Shown: positions 34,647 to 44,889, counted from the first letter of the stretch. The stretch: DNA of 64,000 nucleotides from Microbacterium faecale (GCF_014640975.1 NZ_BMHO01000001.1:1870166-1934165), one strand, 5' to 3'. Notes: generated by a model not told the origin, from the sequence alone. A program made the numbers and translations.

Positions 34647-37631
34647 ATGACGGGATCCGGTCGTCCGGCGACGCGGTCGCGCCTCTCGCGAGCGGGGTTC
34701 GTGGATCTCACGGAGGCGACCCGCGCGCTCGACGAGCTGGTCGAGCTGACCGGTGCCGCGCGCGAGGACCTCATCCGCGGCGGCGCCCGCAGCGCGGATC
34801 CGGATGCCGCGGTCCTCGCGATTCTCGCGATCGCGCGTCGCGACGCACAGGCCGCGCGTCGCGTCATCGACGACGACCGTGCCGCCCGACTGCTCTGGCG
34901 TATCGTCGGGGCGTCGGCGGGGCTGGCCGATTTCCTGCTGCGTCGTCCCGATGCGCTCGCGGAGGTGACAGGATTCACCGGGCGGCTGCCGACCGCCGAG
35001 GAGATGTCGGCGCGAATGCTCGACGCCGTCGCCGGCTCCGGCGACGATCCAACGAACGCCCTGCGCGCCGAGTACCGCCGCCTGCTCCTGCGCATCGCAG
35101 CCGTCGACCTGTCGGCCGCAGATCCCGTCGAGGTCGTCGCCGCCGTGTCCGCGGCACTGTCTGATGCGGCTGCGGCCGCGCTCGACGCCGCACTCGCCGC
35201 CGCCAGAATGACCCTCGTCGCGGAGGGGCAGGCGACCCCGGAGGAGGTCGACGCCACGCGTCTGGCGATCATCGGGATGGGTAAGGCCGGCGCCCGGGAG
35301 CTCAACTATGTCTCCGATGTCGACGTGATCTTCGTCGCCGACGGCGGTGAGGACCTCGACGAGGCCCGCATGATCGAGGTCGCGACGCGCTTGGCGAAGC
35401 GGACGATGCAGGGGATCGGCGAATACGACACCGAGCCGCCGCTGTGGGAGGTCGACGCGAACCTGCGTCCCGAGGGGAGGCAGGGGGCCCTCGTGCGCAC
35501 GCTTGCCTCGCATGTGGCGTATTACGAGCGCTGGGCCGACCTGTGGGAGTTCCAGGCGCTGCTGAAGGCGCGTGCTCTCGCGGGCGATCGCGAGCTCGGC
35601 GCGGCGTACGTCGACGCGATCCGCCCCTTCGTCTGGTCGAGTTCGGAACGCGAGGGGTTCGTCGGCTCCGTGCAGGGCATGCGCAAGCGCGTGAGCGACA
35701 ACATCCCGAAGGACGAGATCGATCGGCAGCTGAAGCTCGGCCCCGGCGGACTGCGCGACGTCGAGTTCACCGTGCAGCTGCTGCAGCTCGTGCACGGGCG
35801 TGGCGATGCGGGCGTCCGGGAGCGGGGCACACTCGCGGCGATCGACAGCCTTGTCGACGGCGGCTATATCGGGCGCGACGACGCGGCATCTTTCTCGACC
35901 GATTATCGGATCCTGCGGTTGCTGGAGCACCGCCTGCAGCTGCAGCAGCTGCGGCGCACGCATCTGATGCCGGCCGATGACGAAGGAAGGCGCGTGCTCG
36001 CGCGCGCGACGGGGCTGTTCGAGGTGGACGGCGCGTTCGCCGGCGGTACCGCCAAGGACGTGATGGCCACGTGGGCGCGCGTGAAGCACGAGGTGCGCGA
36101 CATCCACGTGCGGCTGTTCTACCGCCCGCTGCTGTCCGCTGTCGCGGCCACCGAGTACGACGCGCGCGCCCTAACGGGAGCCGAGGCGCACGACCGGCTC
36201 GCGGCCATCGGATTCCAGGATCCGCGCAGTGCCCTCGCACACATCGGCGCGCTCACGAAGGGCGTGAGCCGCAAGACGACCGTGCAGCGCACGCTCATGC
36301 CGGTGATGCTGCGGTGGTTCGCCGAGGGGGTCGACCCTGACGGCGGTCTCGTCGCCTACCGGCGCATCAGCGAGCGCCTCGGCGACAGCCCCTGGTTCCT
36401 CCGGATGCTCCGCGACTCGGCGGGCGCGGCGGAATCTCTCACGATGCTGCTGAGCGGGTCGCGCTATGTCGGGGACCTCATGGAGTGGATCCCGGAGTCG
36501 GTCGCGTGGCTCGACAGCGGCGAGCAGCTGCGCCCGCGAGCCTTCGAGGTGCTCGATCACGAGGCGCGCGCGATCGTGCGACGGCGCGCGAAGGTCGCCG
36601 ATGCGGCAAAGGGGATCCGCGCGATGCGTCGCCGAGAACTGCTGCGCACGGCGATCGGATCGATGACCGGCGCGCTCACGATCAAGGACGTCACCACGGC
36701 GCTCACGACGATCACGGACGTGACGATCTCGGCGTTGCTCACCGCGGTCTGCCGCGACGTGCTCGGAACCTCCTACGCCTCTGTCGAGTTCGCCGTGATC
36801 GGGATGGGGCGCTACGGCGGTGCCGAGATCGGCTTCGGATCCGACGCGGACGTGCTCTTCGTCTACCGCGCGGGCGAGGTCGAACCGCACGTCGCGGAGC
36901 CGCTCGCGCGGAAGATCGTCTCGGGGCTGCGCGAGGCTTCGGAGGACGCGTTGGTGCCGCTCGAGCTCGACGCCGAGCTGCGACCCGAAGGGCGCAAGGG
37001 CCCCGTGGTGCGCACGCTCGATGCATACGCGAACTACTACGAGAAGTGGTCCGTGTCGTGGGAGGCGCAGGCGCTGCTCCGCGCGCGGCCGGTGGCGGGC
37101 GACGAGCCCCTGCTCGCGGATTTCATGGCTCTCGTCGATGAGGTGCGCTATCCGTCGGATGCGAAGGAAGCCGACGTGCGCGAGATCAAGCGGATCAAGG
37201 CACGCGTGGAAGCCGAGCGGATCCCCGGCAGCGTGGATCCCGCGCGCCACCTGAAGCTCGGACCCGGGGGACTCGCCGATGTGGAATGGCTCGTCCAATT
37301 GATCCAGATGAAGCACGCGCATCGCGTGCCGGAGCTGCGGACGCCTCGGACGTTGCATGCGCTGCAGGCCGCCTTCGACGCCGACCTGCTCGAACGCTCG
37401 GCCGGACGCCGTCTCGGCGCCGCCTGGCGTCTTGCGACGCGCCTGCGCTCCGCGAACACGCTGCTGACGGGCAGGACGAGCGACCTGCTGCCGACCGACT
37501 ATCGGTCGCTCGACGGCATCGGGCGCATCCTGGACCGCCCGGCGGGATCCGGCCAGCTTGTAGAAGAGCAATGGCTGCGCGCCGGACGACGGGCCCGTCG
37601 CACCTATGAGGACGTGTTCTACGATCTGTAG
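34647..37631 (+). CDS. glnE: Bifunctional glutamine-synthetase adenylyltransferase/deadenylase
   Basis: A 994-residue protein with two nucleotidyltransferase domains. The first has GMGKAGARELNYVSDVDVIF near residues 211-230. The second has GMGRYGGAEIGFGSDADVLF near 719-738. Each is followed by a helical domain (LKLGPGGLRDVEFTVQLLQL; LKLGPGGLADVEWLVQLIQ). It adds AMP to, or removes it from, the conserved tyrosine of GlnA1 according to nitrogen state. Length fits the family. It lies seven bases after glnA2. Confidence 0.96.
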   Translation: MTGSGRPATRSRLSRAGFVDLTEATRALDELVELTGAAREDLIRGGARSADPDAAVLAILAIARRDAQAARRVIDDDRAARLLWRIVGASAGLADFLLRRPDALAEVTGFTGRLPTAEEMSARMLDAVAGSGDDPTNALRAEYRRLLLRIAAVDLSAADPVEVVAAVSAALSDAAAAALDAALAAARMTLVAEGQATPEEVDATRLAIIGMGKAGARELNYVSDVDVIFVADGGEDLDEARMIEVATRLAKRTMQGIGEYDTEPPLWEVDANLRPEGRQGALVRTLASHVAYYERWADLWEFQALLKARALAGDRELGAAYVDAIRPFVWSSSEREGFVGSVQGMRKRVSDNIPKDEIDRQLKLGPGGLRDVEFTVQLLQLVHGRGDAGVRERGTLAAIDSLVDGGYIGRDDAASFSTDYRILRLLEHRLQLQQLRRTHLMPADDEGRRVLARATGLFEVDGAFAGGTAKDVMATWARVKHEVRDIHVRLFYRPLLSAVAATEYDARALTGAEAHDRLAAIGFQDPRSALAHIGALTKGVSRKTTVQRTLMPVMLRWFAEGVDPDGGLVAYRRISERLGDSPWFLRMLRDSAGAAESLTMLLSGSRYVGDLMEWIPESVAWLDSGEQLRPRAFEVLDHEARAIVRRRAKVADAAKGIRAMRRRELLRTAIGSMTGALTIKDVTTALTTITDVTISALLTAVCRDVLGTSYASVEFAVIGMGRYGGAEIGFGSDADVLFVYRAGEVEPHVAEPLARKIVSGLREASEDALVPLELDAELRPEGRKGPVVRTLDAYANYYEKWSVSWEAQALLRARPVAGDEPLLADFMALVDEVRYPSDAKEADVREIKRIKARVEAERIPGSVDPARHLKLGPGGLADVEWLVQLIQMKHAHRVPELRTPRTLHALQAAFDADLLERSAGRRLGAAWRLATRLRSANTLLTGRTSDLLPTDYRSLDGIGRILDRPAGSGQLVEEQWLRAGRRARRTYEDVFYDL

Positions 37632-37632
37632 T

Positions 37633-37827
37633 ATGACCGGTTCGACGTCCCGTGGCAGCACCTCGCGCTCGCACGTGGACGTCGGCCGTGACGCCGTGAT
37701 GACGTTCCGCGCGGCGGCGATCGCCGTCGCCGACGCGCTCGTTCGGCAGACGACCCCGCGCTTCGGTGACCGTCGTTACGGCATGTGCGGACGCCTGCGG
37801 ACCTACGACACCTTGCTCGAGCACTGA
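37633..37827 (+). CDS. Candidate small ORF between glnE and ald
   Basis: A 64-codon ORF whose ATG follows the glnE stop by one base and which ends 16 bases before ald. The peptide is Ser/Thr/Arg-rich at the start, then has a helix DAVMTFRAAAIAVADALVRQ. I recognise no family. Operon-like spacing on both sides is the only support, and no clear ribosome site precedes it. It may be untranslated leader of ald. Confidence 0.3.
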   Translation: MTGSTSRGSTSRSHVDVGRDAVMTFRAAAIAVADALVRQTTPRFGDRRYGMCGRLRTYDTLLEH

Positions 37828-37843
37828 GGGAGAGGAGCCCGTC

Positions 37844-38926
37844 ATGCGCATCGCCGTGCCGGCCGAGATCAAGAACAGCGAGAACCGGGTCGCCGCGATC
37901 CCCGCGGGCGTGGACGCGCTCGTGCAGCGCGGGCACGAGGTGTTCGTGCAGGCCGGCGCAGGAGAGGGCTCACGGATCGCGGACGACGAGTACGCCGCTG
38001 CCGGGGCGACGATCCTCACGGGCGCGGAGGAGACATGGCGCGCGGGGGACCTCGTCCTGAAGGTCAAGGAGCCCGAGGCCTCCGAGTACGCGTATCTGCG
38101 AGACGACCTCACGCTCTTCACCTACCTGCACCTCGCCGCGGACCGCCCCTTGACGGAGGCGCTCATGCGCGCCGGGACGACGGCCGTCGCGTACGAGACG
38201 GTACGTGGGGCGGACGGATCGCTTCCCCTGCTCACGCCCATGTCGACGGTCGCCGGGCGGCTGTCGGTGGCCGTGGGCGCCTACCACCTCATGCGCGCTC
38301 AGGGCGGTCGCGGATCACTGCTCGGCGGGGTCCCCGGCGTTCCGCGCGGGAACGTCGTCGTGATCGGCGGCGGCGTCGCGGGGGAGAATGCCGTGGCGAA
38401 CGCACTCGGGCTCGGCGCCCGCGTGACGGTGCTCGACGTGGACATCGACCGTCTCGGAGAGCTGGAGGCGCGGTTCGGCAACGGGCTCGTGACGCGTCAC
38501 TCCACGCGCTTCGCCGTGGCGGATGCCGTGGCGGACGCGGATCTCGTCATCGGGTCCGTCCTCATTCCGGGAGCTGCGGCGCCGAAGCTCGTCACGGATG
38601 ACATGGTGCGTGCGATGCGGCCCGGATCCGTGCTCGTCGATATTGCGATCGATCAGGGCGGCTGTTTCGAGGGGTCGCGTCCGACGACGCACGACGCCCC
38701 GACCTTCACCCGCCACGAGTGCATTTACTACTGCGTGACGAATATGCCGGGCGCGGTGCCTGCCACGTCGACGCATGCGCTCACCAATGCGACGCTCCCG
38801 TACGTCCAGCGTGTCGCCGACCGCGGCTGGGATGCGGCGGCCGACGCGGACTCCGCTCTGGCGGCGGGCCTCAATGTTCGCGGCGGCGAGATCGTCAACG
38901 CGGCGGTCGCCCGCGCGTTCTCGTGA
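37844..38926 (+). CDS. ald: Alanine dehydrogenase
   Basis: A 360-residue enzyme that interconverts L-alanine and pyruvate plus ammonia with NAD. The N-terminal [17 protein letters not shown], active-site VKVKEPE with its lysine, and the histidine in [10 protein letters not shown] are present. The Rossmann motif [20 protein letters not shown] follows. The C-terminal [24 protein letters not shown] is diagnostic. ATG 37844 has AGGAG upstream. It stands beside glutamine synthetase genes and belongs to nitrogen metabolism. It ends in a strong hairpin shared with the convergent catalase. Confidence 0.96.
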   Translation: MRIAVPAEIKNSENRVAAIPAGVDALVQRGHEVFVQAGAGEGSRIADDEYAAAGATILTGAEETWRAGDLVLKVKEPEASEYAYLRDDLTLFTYLHLAADRPLTEALMRAGTTAVAYETVRGADGSLPLLTPMSTVAGRLSVAVGAYHLMRAQGGRGSLLGGVPGVPRGNVVVIGGGVAGENAVANALGLGARVTVLDVDIDRLGELEARFGNGLVTRHSTRFAVADAVADADLVIGSVLIPGAAAPKLVTDDMVRAMRPGSVLVDIAIDQGGCFEGSRPTTHDAPTFTRHECIYYCVTNMPGAVPATSTHALTNATLPYVQRVADRGWDAAADADSALAAGLNVRGGEIVNAAVARAFS

Positions 38927-38937
38927 CGGAGATGACG

Positions 38938-38971
38938 CGGCCGCGCCGCCTCGGTTGAGGAGGCGCGGCCG
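38938..38971. terminator. Bidirectional hairpin between ald and katA
   Basis: A stem of 14 pairs with one G/A mismatch: CGGCCGCGCC-g-CCTC (38938-38952), loop GGTT, and the complementary arm 38957-38971. It lies exactly between the two convergent stops (38926 and 38979). It has no U-tract. Confidence 0.7.
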
Positions 38972-38978
38972 TCAGTCC

Positions 38979-40481
38979 TCAGTCGTCTGCGTCGATGCCC
39001 ATGCCGGGCACGGCCGTATCACCGGGGGCGGCCTTCACCGCATCCTCGATGCGCTGCCCGATGACCGGGTCGACGTTCTTCCAGTACTGGAACGCGTTGG
39101 ACAGCACGGGCTCGGCGACGCCGTCGAGTGCACCGGCGACGGTCTTCACGAACTCGTCGCGCTGGGCATCGTCGAATACCTCGCGCACCAGGGTGCCGGG
39201 CTGGCCGAAGTCGTCGTCGTCGGCGTGCAGGTTGTATGCGTGCCGTGTAAGTTCGCCGTCGGCTTCCCACCCGTTCTCCACCGGGCCCTCCTCGTCCGAC
39301 CACGAGTCGCCGAATGAGTTCGGGGCGTACACGGAGCGCGCACCGGTGTGGTCGTACCACATGTTGCCCTCGAAGTTGTAGGTGTGCACCTCGTTGATGG
39401 GGCGGTTGACCGGCAGTTGCTGGAAGTTGGTGCCGACGCGATAGCGCTGGGCATCCTGGTACGAGAACGTGCGCCCCAGAAGCATCTTGTCCGGCGAGTT
39501 CCCCGTGCCGGGGACCATGTTCGCCGGCGAGAAGCTCGCCTGCTCGATCTGGGCGAAGAAGTTCTCCGGGTTGCGGTTCAGGGTCATCGTGCCGACCCTG
39601 ATGCGCGGGTAGTCCTTCTTCGACCACACCTTCGTCAGGTCGAACGGGTTGAACCGGTACTCCTTGGCCTCGTCGTACGGCATGATCTGGAAGTACAGAT
39701 CCCAGGACGGATGCTCGCCCCGTCCGATGGCCTCGAAGAGGTCCTGCCGATGGAAGTCGGCGTTGGCCCCGGCCATCTGCTCGGCCTCCTCGTTCGTGAG
39801 GTGCTCCATGCCCTGGTTCGTCTGGAAGTGCCACTTCACCCAGAACCGCTCGCCGGCGGCATTGACCAGCGAGTAGGTGTGCGAGCTGTATCCGTTCATG
39901 TGCCGCCAGGTCTTCGGCAGTCCTCGCTCACCCATCAGGTAGGTGACCTGGTGGGCGGACTCGGGGTTGTTGGTCCAGAAGTCCCACTGCATGGTGCCGT
40001 CGCGCAGTCCGCTGTCGGGCAGGCGTTTCTGGGAGCGGATGAAGTGGGCGAACTTCATCGGATCGCGCACGAAGAAGACCGGGGTGTTGTTGCCCACCAT
40101 GTCGAAGTTGCCCTCTTCGGTGTAGAACTTCAGCGCGAAGCCCCGCACATCGCGCCACGTGTCAGGCGAGCCCAGCTCTCCCGCCACGGTGGAGAACCGC
40201 GCCAGCATCTCGGTCTTCTTCCCCGGCTGAAGGAAGTCGGCCTTGGTGTACCGCGAGACGTCCTCGGTGACCTCGAACGTGCCGAAGGCGCCCGCGCCCT
40301 TCGCATGTGGACGGCGCTCTGGGACGTTCATCCGGTTGAAGTGCTGCATGGTCTCGATCAGGTGATGATCGTGCAGCACGACCGGACCATCATTGCCGAC
40401 GGTGAGTGAGTTGCGGTCACTGACGGCCGGGATGCCCGCCTGCGTGGTGGATCCCGTGGCGTTGGGCGTCTTCTTCTCCAT
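38979..40481 (-). CDS. katA: Monofunctional heme catalase
   Basis: A 500-residue small-subunit (clade 3-like) catalase that dismutates hydrogen peroxide. The distal histidine lies in [15 protein letters not shown], the asparagine in [15 protein letters not shown], and the proximal heme tyrosine in [16 protein letters not shown] chose ATG 40481 because GGAGG lies five bases upstream. Two in-frame ATGs further upstream (40520, 40547) lack such a site and precede a non-conserved stretch. No peroxide regulator gene is adjacent. Confidence 0.95.
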   Translation of the reverse strand: MEKKTPNATGSTTQAGIPAVSDRNSLTVGNDGPVVLHDHHLIETMQHFNRMNVPERRPHAKGAGAFGTFEVTEDVSRYTKADFLQPGKKTEMLARFSTVAGELGSPDTWRDVRGFALKFYTEEGNFDMVGNNTPVFFVRDPMKFAHFIRSQKRLPDSGLRDGTMQWDFWTNNPESAHQVTYLMGERGLPKTWRHMNGYSSHTYSLVNAAGERFWVKWHFQTNQGMEHLTNEEAEQMAGANADFHRQDLFEAIGRGEHPSWDLYFQIMPYDEAKEYRFNPFDLTKVWSKKDYPRIRVGTMTLNRNPENFFAQIEQASFSPANMVPGTGNSPDKMLLGRTFSYQDAQRYRVGTNFQQLPVNRPINEVHTYNFEGNMWYDHTGARSVYAPNSFGDSWSDEEGPVENGWEADGELTRHAYNLHADDDDFGQPGTLVREVFDDAQRDEFVKTVAGALDGVAEPVLSNAFQYWKNVDPVIGQRIEDAVKAAPGDTAVPGMGIDADD

Positions 40482-40649
40482 CTCGTCCTCCTTCTCCTGC
40501 GGATCGGAACCGTGATGCATGACGCTCGACGGCCCCGTGTGGCTCATGCTCTAGTCAAGCCCGGACCGGCTCGGAAGTGAAGGGGTTGACACCGATGCGC
40601 CGTGCGGTCGGCGGAGGCCGCCACTGGCCCATAAACCCGCTAGTTCTCG

Positions 40650-42074
40650 CTACACCCCGTAGTAGAGCTCGAATTCGTAGGGGTGCGGGCGCTGAGCGAG
40701 CGGGAGGATCTCATTCTCGACCTTGTAGTTGATCCAGGTCTCGATCAGCTCTTCGGAGAAAACGCCGCCTTCGAGAAGGAAGGCGTGATCCTGCCGCAGC
40801 GCCTCGAGGGCCTCGGGGAGCGTGGTGGGCAGCTGCGGGATGCCCTTCGCTTCTTCCGGCGGCAGCTCGTAGAGGTCCTTGTCGATCGGCGCCAGCGGCT
40901 CGATGCGGTTCTTGATGCCATCGATTCCCGCCATGAGCTGCGCGGCGAAGGCGAGGTACGGGTTCGACGACGCGTCGGGTGCGCGGAACTCGAGACGCTT
41001 CGCCTTCGGGTTGGCGCCCGTGAGCGGGATCCGGACGGCCGCCGAGCGGTTGCCGGCCGAGTAGACGAGGTTGATCGGCGCCTCGTAGCCCTTCACGAGC
41101 CGGTGGTACGAGTTGATCGTCGGGTTGGTGAAGGCGAGGACGGCGGGCGCGTGGGCGAGGAGACCGCCGATGTACCAGCGCGCGACGTCGGACAGCTGCG
41201 CGTAGCCCTGTTCGTCGAAGAAGAGGGGCTTGCCATCGAGCCACAGCGACTGGTGGGTGTGCATGCCGGAGCCGTTGTCGCCGAAGACGGGCTTGGGCAT
41301 GAAGGTGGCGGTCTTGCCCCACTTGTCAGCGGTGTTCTTCACGATGTACTTGAACTTCAGGACGTCGTCGGCGGCGTGCACCATCGTGTCGAACTTGTAG
41401 TTGATCTCGGCCTGGCCGGGGGCGCCGACCTCGTGGTGGGCACGCTCCAGATCAAGGCCCACCTCGATGAGGTTCAATGAGATGTCGTCACGCAGGTCGG
41501 CCTGCTTGTCCACGGGCGGCACCGGGAAATATCCGCCCTTCGGCTGCGTCTTATTGCCGAGGTTGCCGCCTTCCTCCTCGCGGGCGCTGTTCCACGAGGC
41601 CTCGATGGAGTCGACCTGGTAGAAGCTCTTGCCGCCGCTGACCTCGTAGCGCACGTCGTCGAAGATGTAGAACTCGGCTTCGGGTGCGAAGAACGCGGTG
41701 TCGGCGATGCCCGTCGACTCGAGGTACTTCTCGGCCTTCTTGGCGACCTGGCGCGGATCCTTCGCATAGATCTCGCCGTTACGCGGGTTGTAGATATCGA
41801 AGATCATCACGAGCGTCTTGTGCGTACGGAACGGGTCGACGTACGCCGTTGTGACGTCGGGGATCAGCTGCATGTCTGACTCGTCGATTGACGCAAAGCC
41901 GCGGATCGAGGATCCGTCGAACATCTGGCCGACCGCGAAGAAGTCCTCGTCGACCGTCGACGCGGGGATGTTGAAATGTTGCTGGACGCCGGGGAGGTCG
42001 GTGAACCGGATGTCCAGGAACTTGACGTCCTCCTCCTTGATGAATGCGAGCACTTCGGAAGAGTCAGTGAACAT
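40650..42074 (-). CDS. glnA1: Glutamine synthetase type I, adenylylatable
   Basis: A 474-residue GSI-beta enzyme forming glutamine from glutamate, ammonia and [37 protein letters not shown] and the latch motif are present. Tyr402, in DLYELPPEE, is the target for adenylylation by GlnE. ATG 42074 has a GGAG site. The leader is about 50 bases from a TAGTTT (42129-42134), and a four-element GlnR-type box (42145-42182) lies directly upstream, so transcription is probably nitrogen-controlled. Confidence 0.97.
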   Translation of the reverse strand: MFTDSSEVLAFIKEEDVKFLDIRFTDLPGVQQHFNIPASTVDEDFFAVGQMFDGSSIRGFASIDESDMQLIPDVTTAYVDPFRTHKTLVMIFDIYNPRNGEIYAKDPRQVAKKAEKYLESTGIADTAFFAPEAEFYIFDDVRYEVSGGKSFYQVDSIEASWNSAREEEGGNLGNKTQPKGGYFPVPPVDKQADLRDDISLNLIEVGLDLERAHHEVGAPGQAEINYKFDTMVHAADDVLKFKYIVKNTADKWGKTATFMPKPVFGDNGSGMHTHQSLWLDGKPLFFDEQGYAQLSDVARWYIGGLLAHAPAVLAFTNPTINSYHRLVKGYEAPINLVYSAGNRSAAVRIPLTGANPKAKRLEFRAPDASSNPYLAFAAQLMAGIDGIKNRIEPLAPIDKDLYELPPEEAKGIPQLPTTLPEALEALRQDHAFLLEGGVFSEELIETWINYKVENEILPLAQRPHPYEFELYYGV

Positions 42075-42144
42075 GAAAGCTCCAGTTATGGGAATTGTCG
42101 GGCGGACCCGAGGCGGGCTGACCCGTCGAAACTACTCCGGGGCC

Positions 42145-42182
42145 GTTGCTCCGGAGTGTCTCGGATGTTTCCCCGATGTTAC
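42145..42182 (-). promoter_or_regulatory. GlnR-type nitrogen-control box upstream of glnA1
   Basis: Read in the direction of glnA1, the order is GTAAC n6 GAAAC n6 GACAC n6 GCAAC. The actinobacterial GlnR consensus is gTnAC n6 GaAAC, usually repeated at 11-bp steps, and here two full sites are in register. The box lies ten bases upstream of a TAGTTT -10-like element. Confidence 0.7.
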
Positions 42183-42264
42183 GGCGCACGCGATCGACGG
42201 GACAAACCGGCATCGCTGGTGTTCTCCCAGACGCGGCACACCGGCGCCTCAATAGGGTGGAGGA

Positions 42265-42666
42265 GTGACCCCCGATTCACGCGAACACGACTATCCCGGT
42301 AAGTCGATCGGGCTGCCGCGCAGTGGACCAGGCAGCATCGCGCCGCTCTCGCGCCGCGTCGGCGCGCTCGCGACGGACTGGATCGCTGTCGTGCTGCTGT
42401 CCGCGGCATTCTTCGACTACGCCTGGTGGTCGACGCTGGCGATCTTCTTCGTGATCCAGGCCGTGTTCATCCTCACGATGGCGGGGAGCCCCGGACACCG
42501 TCTGTGGGGAATGCGCGTGATTCGCCAGGGCGGCGGTTGGGCCGGTGTGTGGCGACCGCTCCTGCGGGCCCTGCTCACGGCGCTGGTGATCCCGGTCGCG
42601 ATCTGGGATGAGGACCACCGCGGGCTTCACGACGTGCTCGCCGGCACGATCCTCGTCCGGCGCTGA
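42265..42666 (+). CDS. RDD-family membrane protein
   Basis: A 133-residue membrane protein. The N-terminal part contains LSRRVGALATDWIAVVLLS, a version of the R-D motif that names the family. Two to three helices follow, ending in WDEDHRGLHDVLAGTILVRR, a typical RDD C-terminus. The role of these proteins is not established. The GTG at 42265 follows TAGGGT (42253-42258) by six bases. It converges on the DUF4191 gene; the two families are often neighbours in actinobacteria. Confidence 0.85.
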   Translation: MTPDSREHDYPGKSIGLPRSGPGSIAPLSRRVGALATDWIAVVLLSAAFFDYAWWSTLAIFFVIQAVFILTMAGSPGHRLWGMRVIRQGGGWAGVWRPLLRALLTALVIPVAIWDEDHRGLHDVLAGTILVRR

Positions 42667-42687
42667 CCTCGCCCGCGGGCGTCAGCG
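42661..42687. terminator. Hairpin spanning both convergent stop codons
   Basis: CGCTGAC (42661-42667) pairs with GTCAGCG (42681-42687), with GCCC/GGGC nested inside. The arms contain the TGA stops of the RDD gene and of DUF4191. No U-tract. Confidence 0.55.
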
Positions 42688-43395
42688 GGGCTTGGGGGCG
42701 CGGACTTTCATCGGGTCGACGCCCTTCGGGATGGGGAGCGAGGACATCGCGCCCTGGGAGATCGAGTCGGTGCGCGCGATCAGCTGGGCCATGCCGCGTC
42801 GGTCGACGACCTTCGGCAGACGCTTGATCGTCTTGGCGAGTCGATCGATCGGCACGCTGTCTTCCTCACGTCCCACGTAGAACACGTTCACCGGCACGGC
42901 GTCGTGGGTGATGCGACGCGCGGTCGTGCGCTCCTTCTTGATGAGCTTCTCGAGGCGCTTGCGCGATCCTTCGCCGACGAGCACCACGCCGCCCCGCCCG
43001 ACGGCGCGATAGACGCCGTCCTTCGACTTGGGGTTGAAGGAGACGGGCTCGTCGCCGCCGCGCCACTTCCGGCCGAGAAGGTTCGACACGACGTGGCCCG
43101 CCGCCCCCATCTGACCGTCGATCTGCGCGTACATCGCCTTCGTCGCGAGCCGGTTGAGCAACAGCATCGCGAAGATCATGCCCGCCATGAGACCCGTGAG
43201 GCCCCAGAAGATGTACGCCCACCAGCTCTGCTGCAGGACGGCGGCGAGACCGATCGCGATGCCGATGCCGGCGACGAGGATCAGGGGCAGGACCCACACG
43301 ACCCACGGGTAGGGCTTGCGGGTGAACCCGATCAGGCTTTTGATCGTGCTGAAGATTCCCGGGCGCTTCTCGGCGGCGGGCGTGCGTGAGGCCAT
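42682..43395 (-). CDS. DUF4191 membrane protein
   Basis: A 237-residue protein. Two transmembrane helices near the N-terminus (about residues 31-55 and 60-80) are followed by a basic cytoplasmic domain with VSNLLGRKWRGGDEPVSFNPKSKD and VLVGEGSRKRLEKLIKKE. This matches DUF4191, an actinobacterial family often beside lipA/lipB and glnA1. TAAACT (43403-43408) lies seven bases before ATG 43395, so the message is probably leaderless. Function unknown. Confidence 0.88.
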   Translation of the reverse strand: MASRTPAAEKRPGIFSTIKSLIGFTRKPYPWVVWVLPLILVAGIGIAIGLAAVLQQSWWAYIFWGLTGLMAGMIFAMLLLNRLATKAMYAQIDGQMGAAGHVVSNLLGRKWRGGDEPVSFNPKSKDGVYRAVGRGGVVLVGEGSRKRLEKLIKKERTTARRITHDAVPVNVFYVGREEDSVPIDRLAKTIKRLPKVVDRRGMAQLIARTDSISQGAMSSLPIPKGVDPMKVRAPKPR

Positions 43396-43533
43396 GGCAG
43401 ACAGTTTACCGGCCCCGCAGGGTGCTTCCGGCGGCGTCGTGCCGCGCCCACAGGGGGCAACCTTCTGGATCCGTCCACAGCGGGGGTCGGGACGCTCGAG
43501 CGAAGCGACCGGGATCCGTCCAGGCTGGGACGC

Positions 43534-44889
43534 ATGACAGTGCTTGCCGCGACGGATGAGGCCCAAGACGCGCTTCTCGGAGACCTGCGACGCATTCGCC
43601 GCATCGCGCCACCCGAGGTCCCTCTTCCGGCGACACGGGCGACGATCGGAGGCGAGACACTTCTGCTGGTGGACGCCGTCGACGCGGCCGGCTGGCCCGG
43701 GTGGAGCTGCGCGGGGGCCGAGCATCTCGCGGGACCGACCGACGTGCTTCGGCGCGACGACGGTCACGACGTCGTGCTCGCGGACCTCGCGGAGACCTGT
43801 GCGCACGCGTGTGGCGTCCGGGAGGAGGGCGGGACCGGCTGGCATCGGGGCGAGGTCGTGACGCTTGTCGTATCGATCCTCCGTGGTGTCGTCGAGGCGT
43901 CGCAGCGCGGACTGGCCGACGATGCTTCGGGCGGCTGGTGGATGACGCGCGATCGGCGCCCCGTCTTCGTTTTCGGCGGCGACGCCCGCGGTGTCGCCCC
44001 CATTGGGGAGGCGTCGCGCGATCTCGTCCGGCAGATCGTCGCCGCGTGCGACGATCGTGTCGTCTCGCGGGTGTGCGACGACATCCTCGTCGCCCTCGAA
44101 CGGCCGGAAGGCGTCGAGCGAGCGATCGAACGCTTCGAACAGACGCTCTTCGATGCAGCCGCCCCGCAGCCCGTGGACCTCGAGCCGTCACGGGCGAGGG
44201 GCCGCGCCGGGCAGGAACCGCGCGTCATCCGGCCGGAGGACCCGGACCCATCGGGGCCGACACAGCGCGTGCGTGCGGTGCTGGAGAACCTGCTCGACGC
44301 GCGCGTCGCGGGGATCGTGGCGGATTCGATGGGATCCCTCGCCCGCCTCGTGGGTCGCCGTCGCAAACGTCGGCGGGAGGCCGCCCGTTCGTCTGCCGAC
44401 GGCGGCCGGGAACGGAATCGCGGCCGCGTGGCGCTGGTCGCGGGGGCGGCCGCGATGATCGTGATCGCCGTCGGTGTGCTGTGGCCGAGCGATGACGCGG
44501 GCCGAGCGCAGGAGCAACCCGACGCTGACGCACGTGCTGCGCGGACCACCGCCCCGACTCCGGACGCCGGGAAGGCGGCCGGGCCTCACGAGGCCGACAA
44601 GACCGATCAGACCGTGGACGCGGCCCGTGTCGAGCTCGAGAACGAGCGACACCACGCCGCGCTCGTCGCGGACGACCCCGTGCGCGCGGCCCGCGCCTTG
44701 CTCGCCGGCACCGCCGGACTGTCGGGCGCCGCCGCCGATCCGGCATCAGACATCGAGCTCGTCGACGATTACGGAGCGGTTGCGCTCTTGGCGGTGCGCG
44801 CTGCAGCACGCGCTCCGCAGCTGCTCGTGATCGAACGTGTCGACGGCACGTGGCGCGTGCGGGATCTGTATCGACAGGGGAGCGCGTGA
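43534..44889 (+). CDS. Single-pass membrane protein of unknown function
   Basis: A 451-residue protein. Residues about 1-215 form a globular domain with LLVDAVDAAGWPGWSCAG, DDGHDVVLADLAETCAHA and WWMTRDRRPVFVFGGDARG. This order of beta and helical elements faintly recalls a kinase-like fold without catalytic motifs. A basic linker (RRRKRRREAARSS) precedes one transmembrane helix (about residues 300-317, VALVAGAAAMIVIAVGVLW). The outer part is an Asp/Ala/Pro-rich linker and a small C-terminal domain ending in VIERVDGTWRVRDLY. The start codon context is weak. No neighbour explains its role. Confidence 0.6.
   Translation: MTVLAATDEAQDALLGDLRRIRRIAPPEVPLPATRATIGGETLLLVDAVDAAGWPGWSCAGAEHLAGPTDVLRRDDGHDVVLADLAETCAHACGVREEGGTGWHRGEVVTLVVSILRGVVEASQRGLADDASGGWWMTRDRRPVFVFGGDARGVAPIGEASRDLVRQIVAACDDRVVSRVCDDILVALERPEGVERAIERFEQTLFDAAAPQPVDLEPSRARGRAGQEPRVIRPEDPDPSGPTQRVRAVLENLLDARVAGIVADSMGSLARLVGRRRKRRREAARSSADGGRERNRGRVALVAGAAAMIVIAVGVLWPSDDAGRAQEQPDADARAARTTAPTPDAGKAAGPHEADKTDQTVDAARVELENERHHAALVADDPVRAARALLAGTAGLSGAAADPASDIELVDDYGAVALLAVRAAARAPQLLVIERVDGTWRVRDLYRQGSA

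Noticed and set aside
40482..40547. Longer start for the catalase at 40547 or 40520
   Set aside because: Neither ATG has a ribosome site and the extra residues are not part of the catalase fold; ATG 40481 has GGAGG at five bases.
40569..40600. TTGACA at about 40590 as a rightward promoter between katA and glnA1
   Set aside because: No -10 element follows at a suitable distance and no rightward gene lies downstream; both flanking genes run leftward.
43463..43526. Two copies of GGATCCGTCCA as a regulatory direct repeat before the 451-residue gene
   Set aside because: GGATCC is so frequent in the window that two nearby copies with a few shared flanking bases are weak evidence of an operator.
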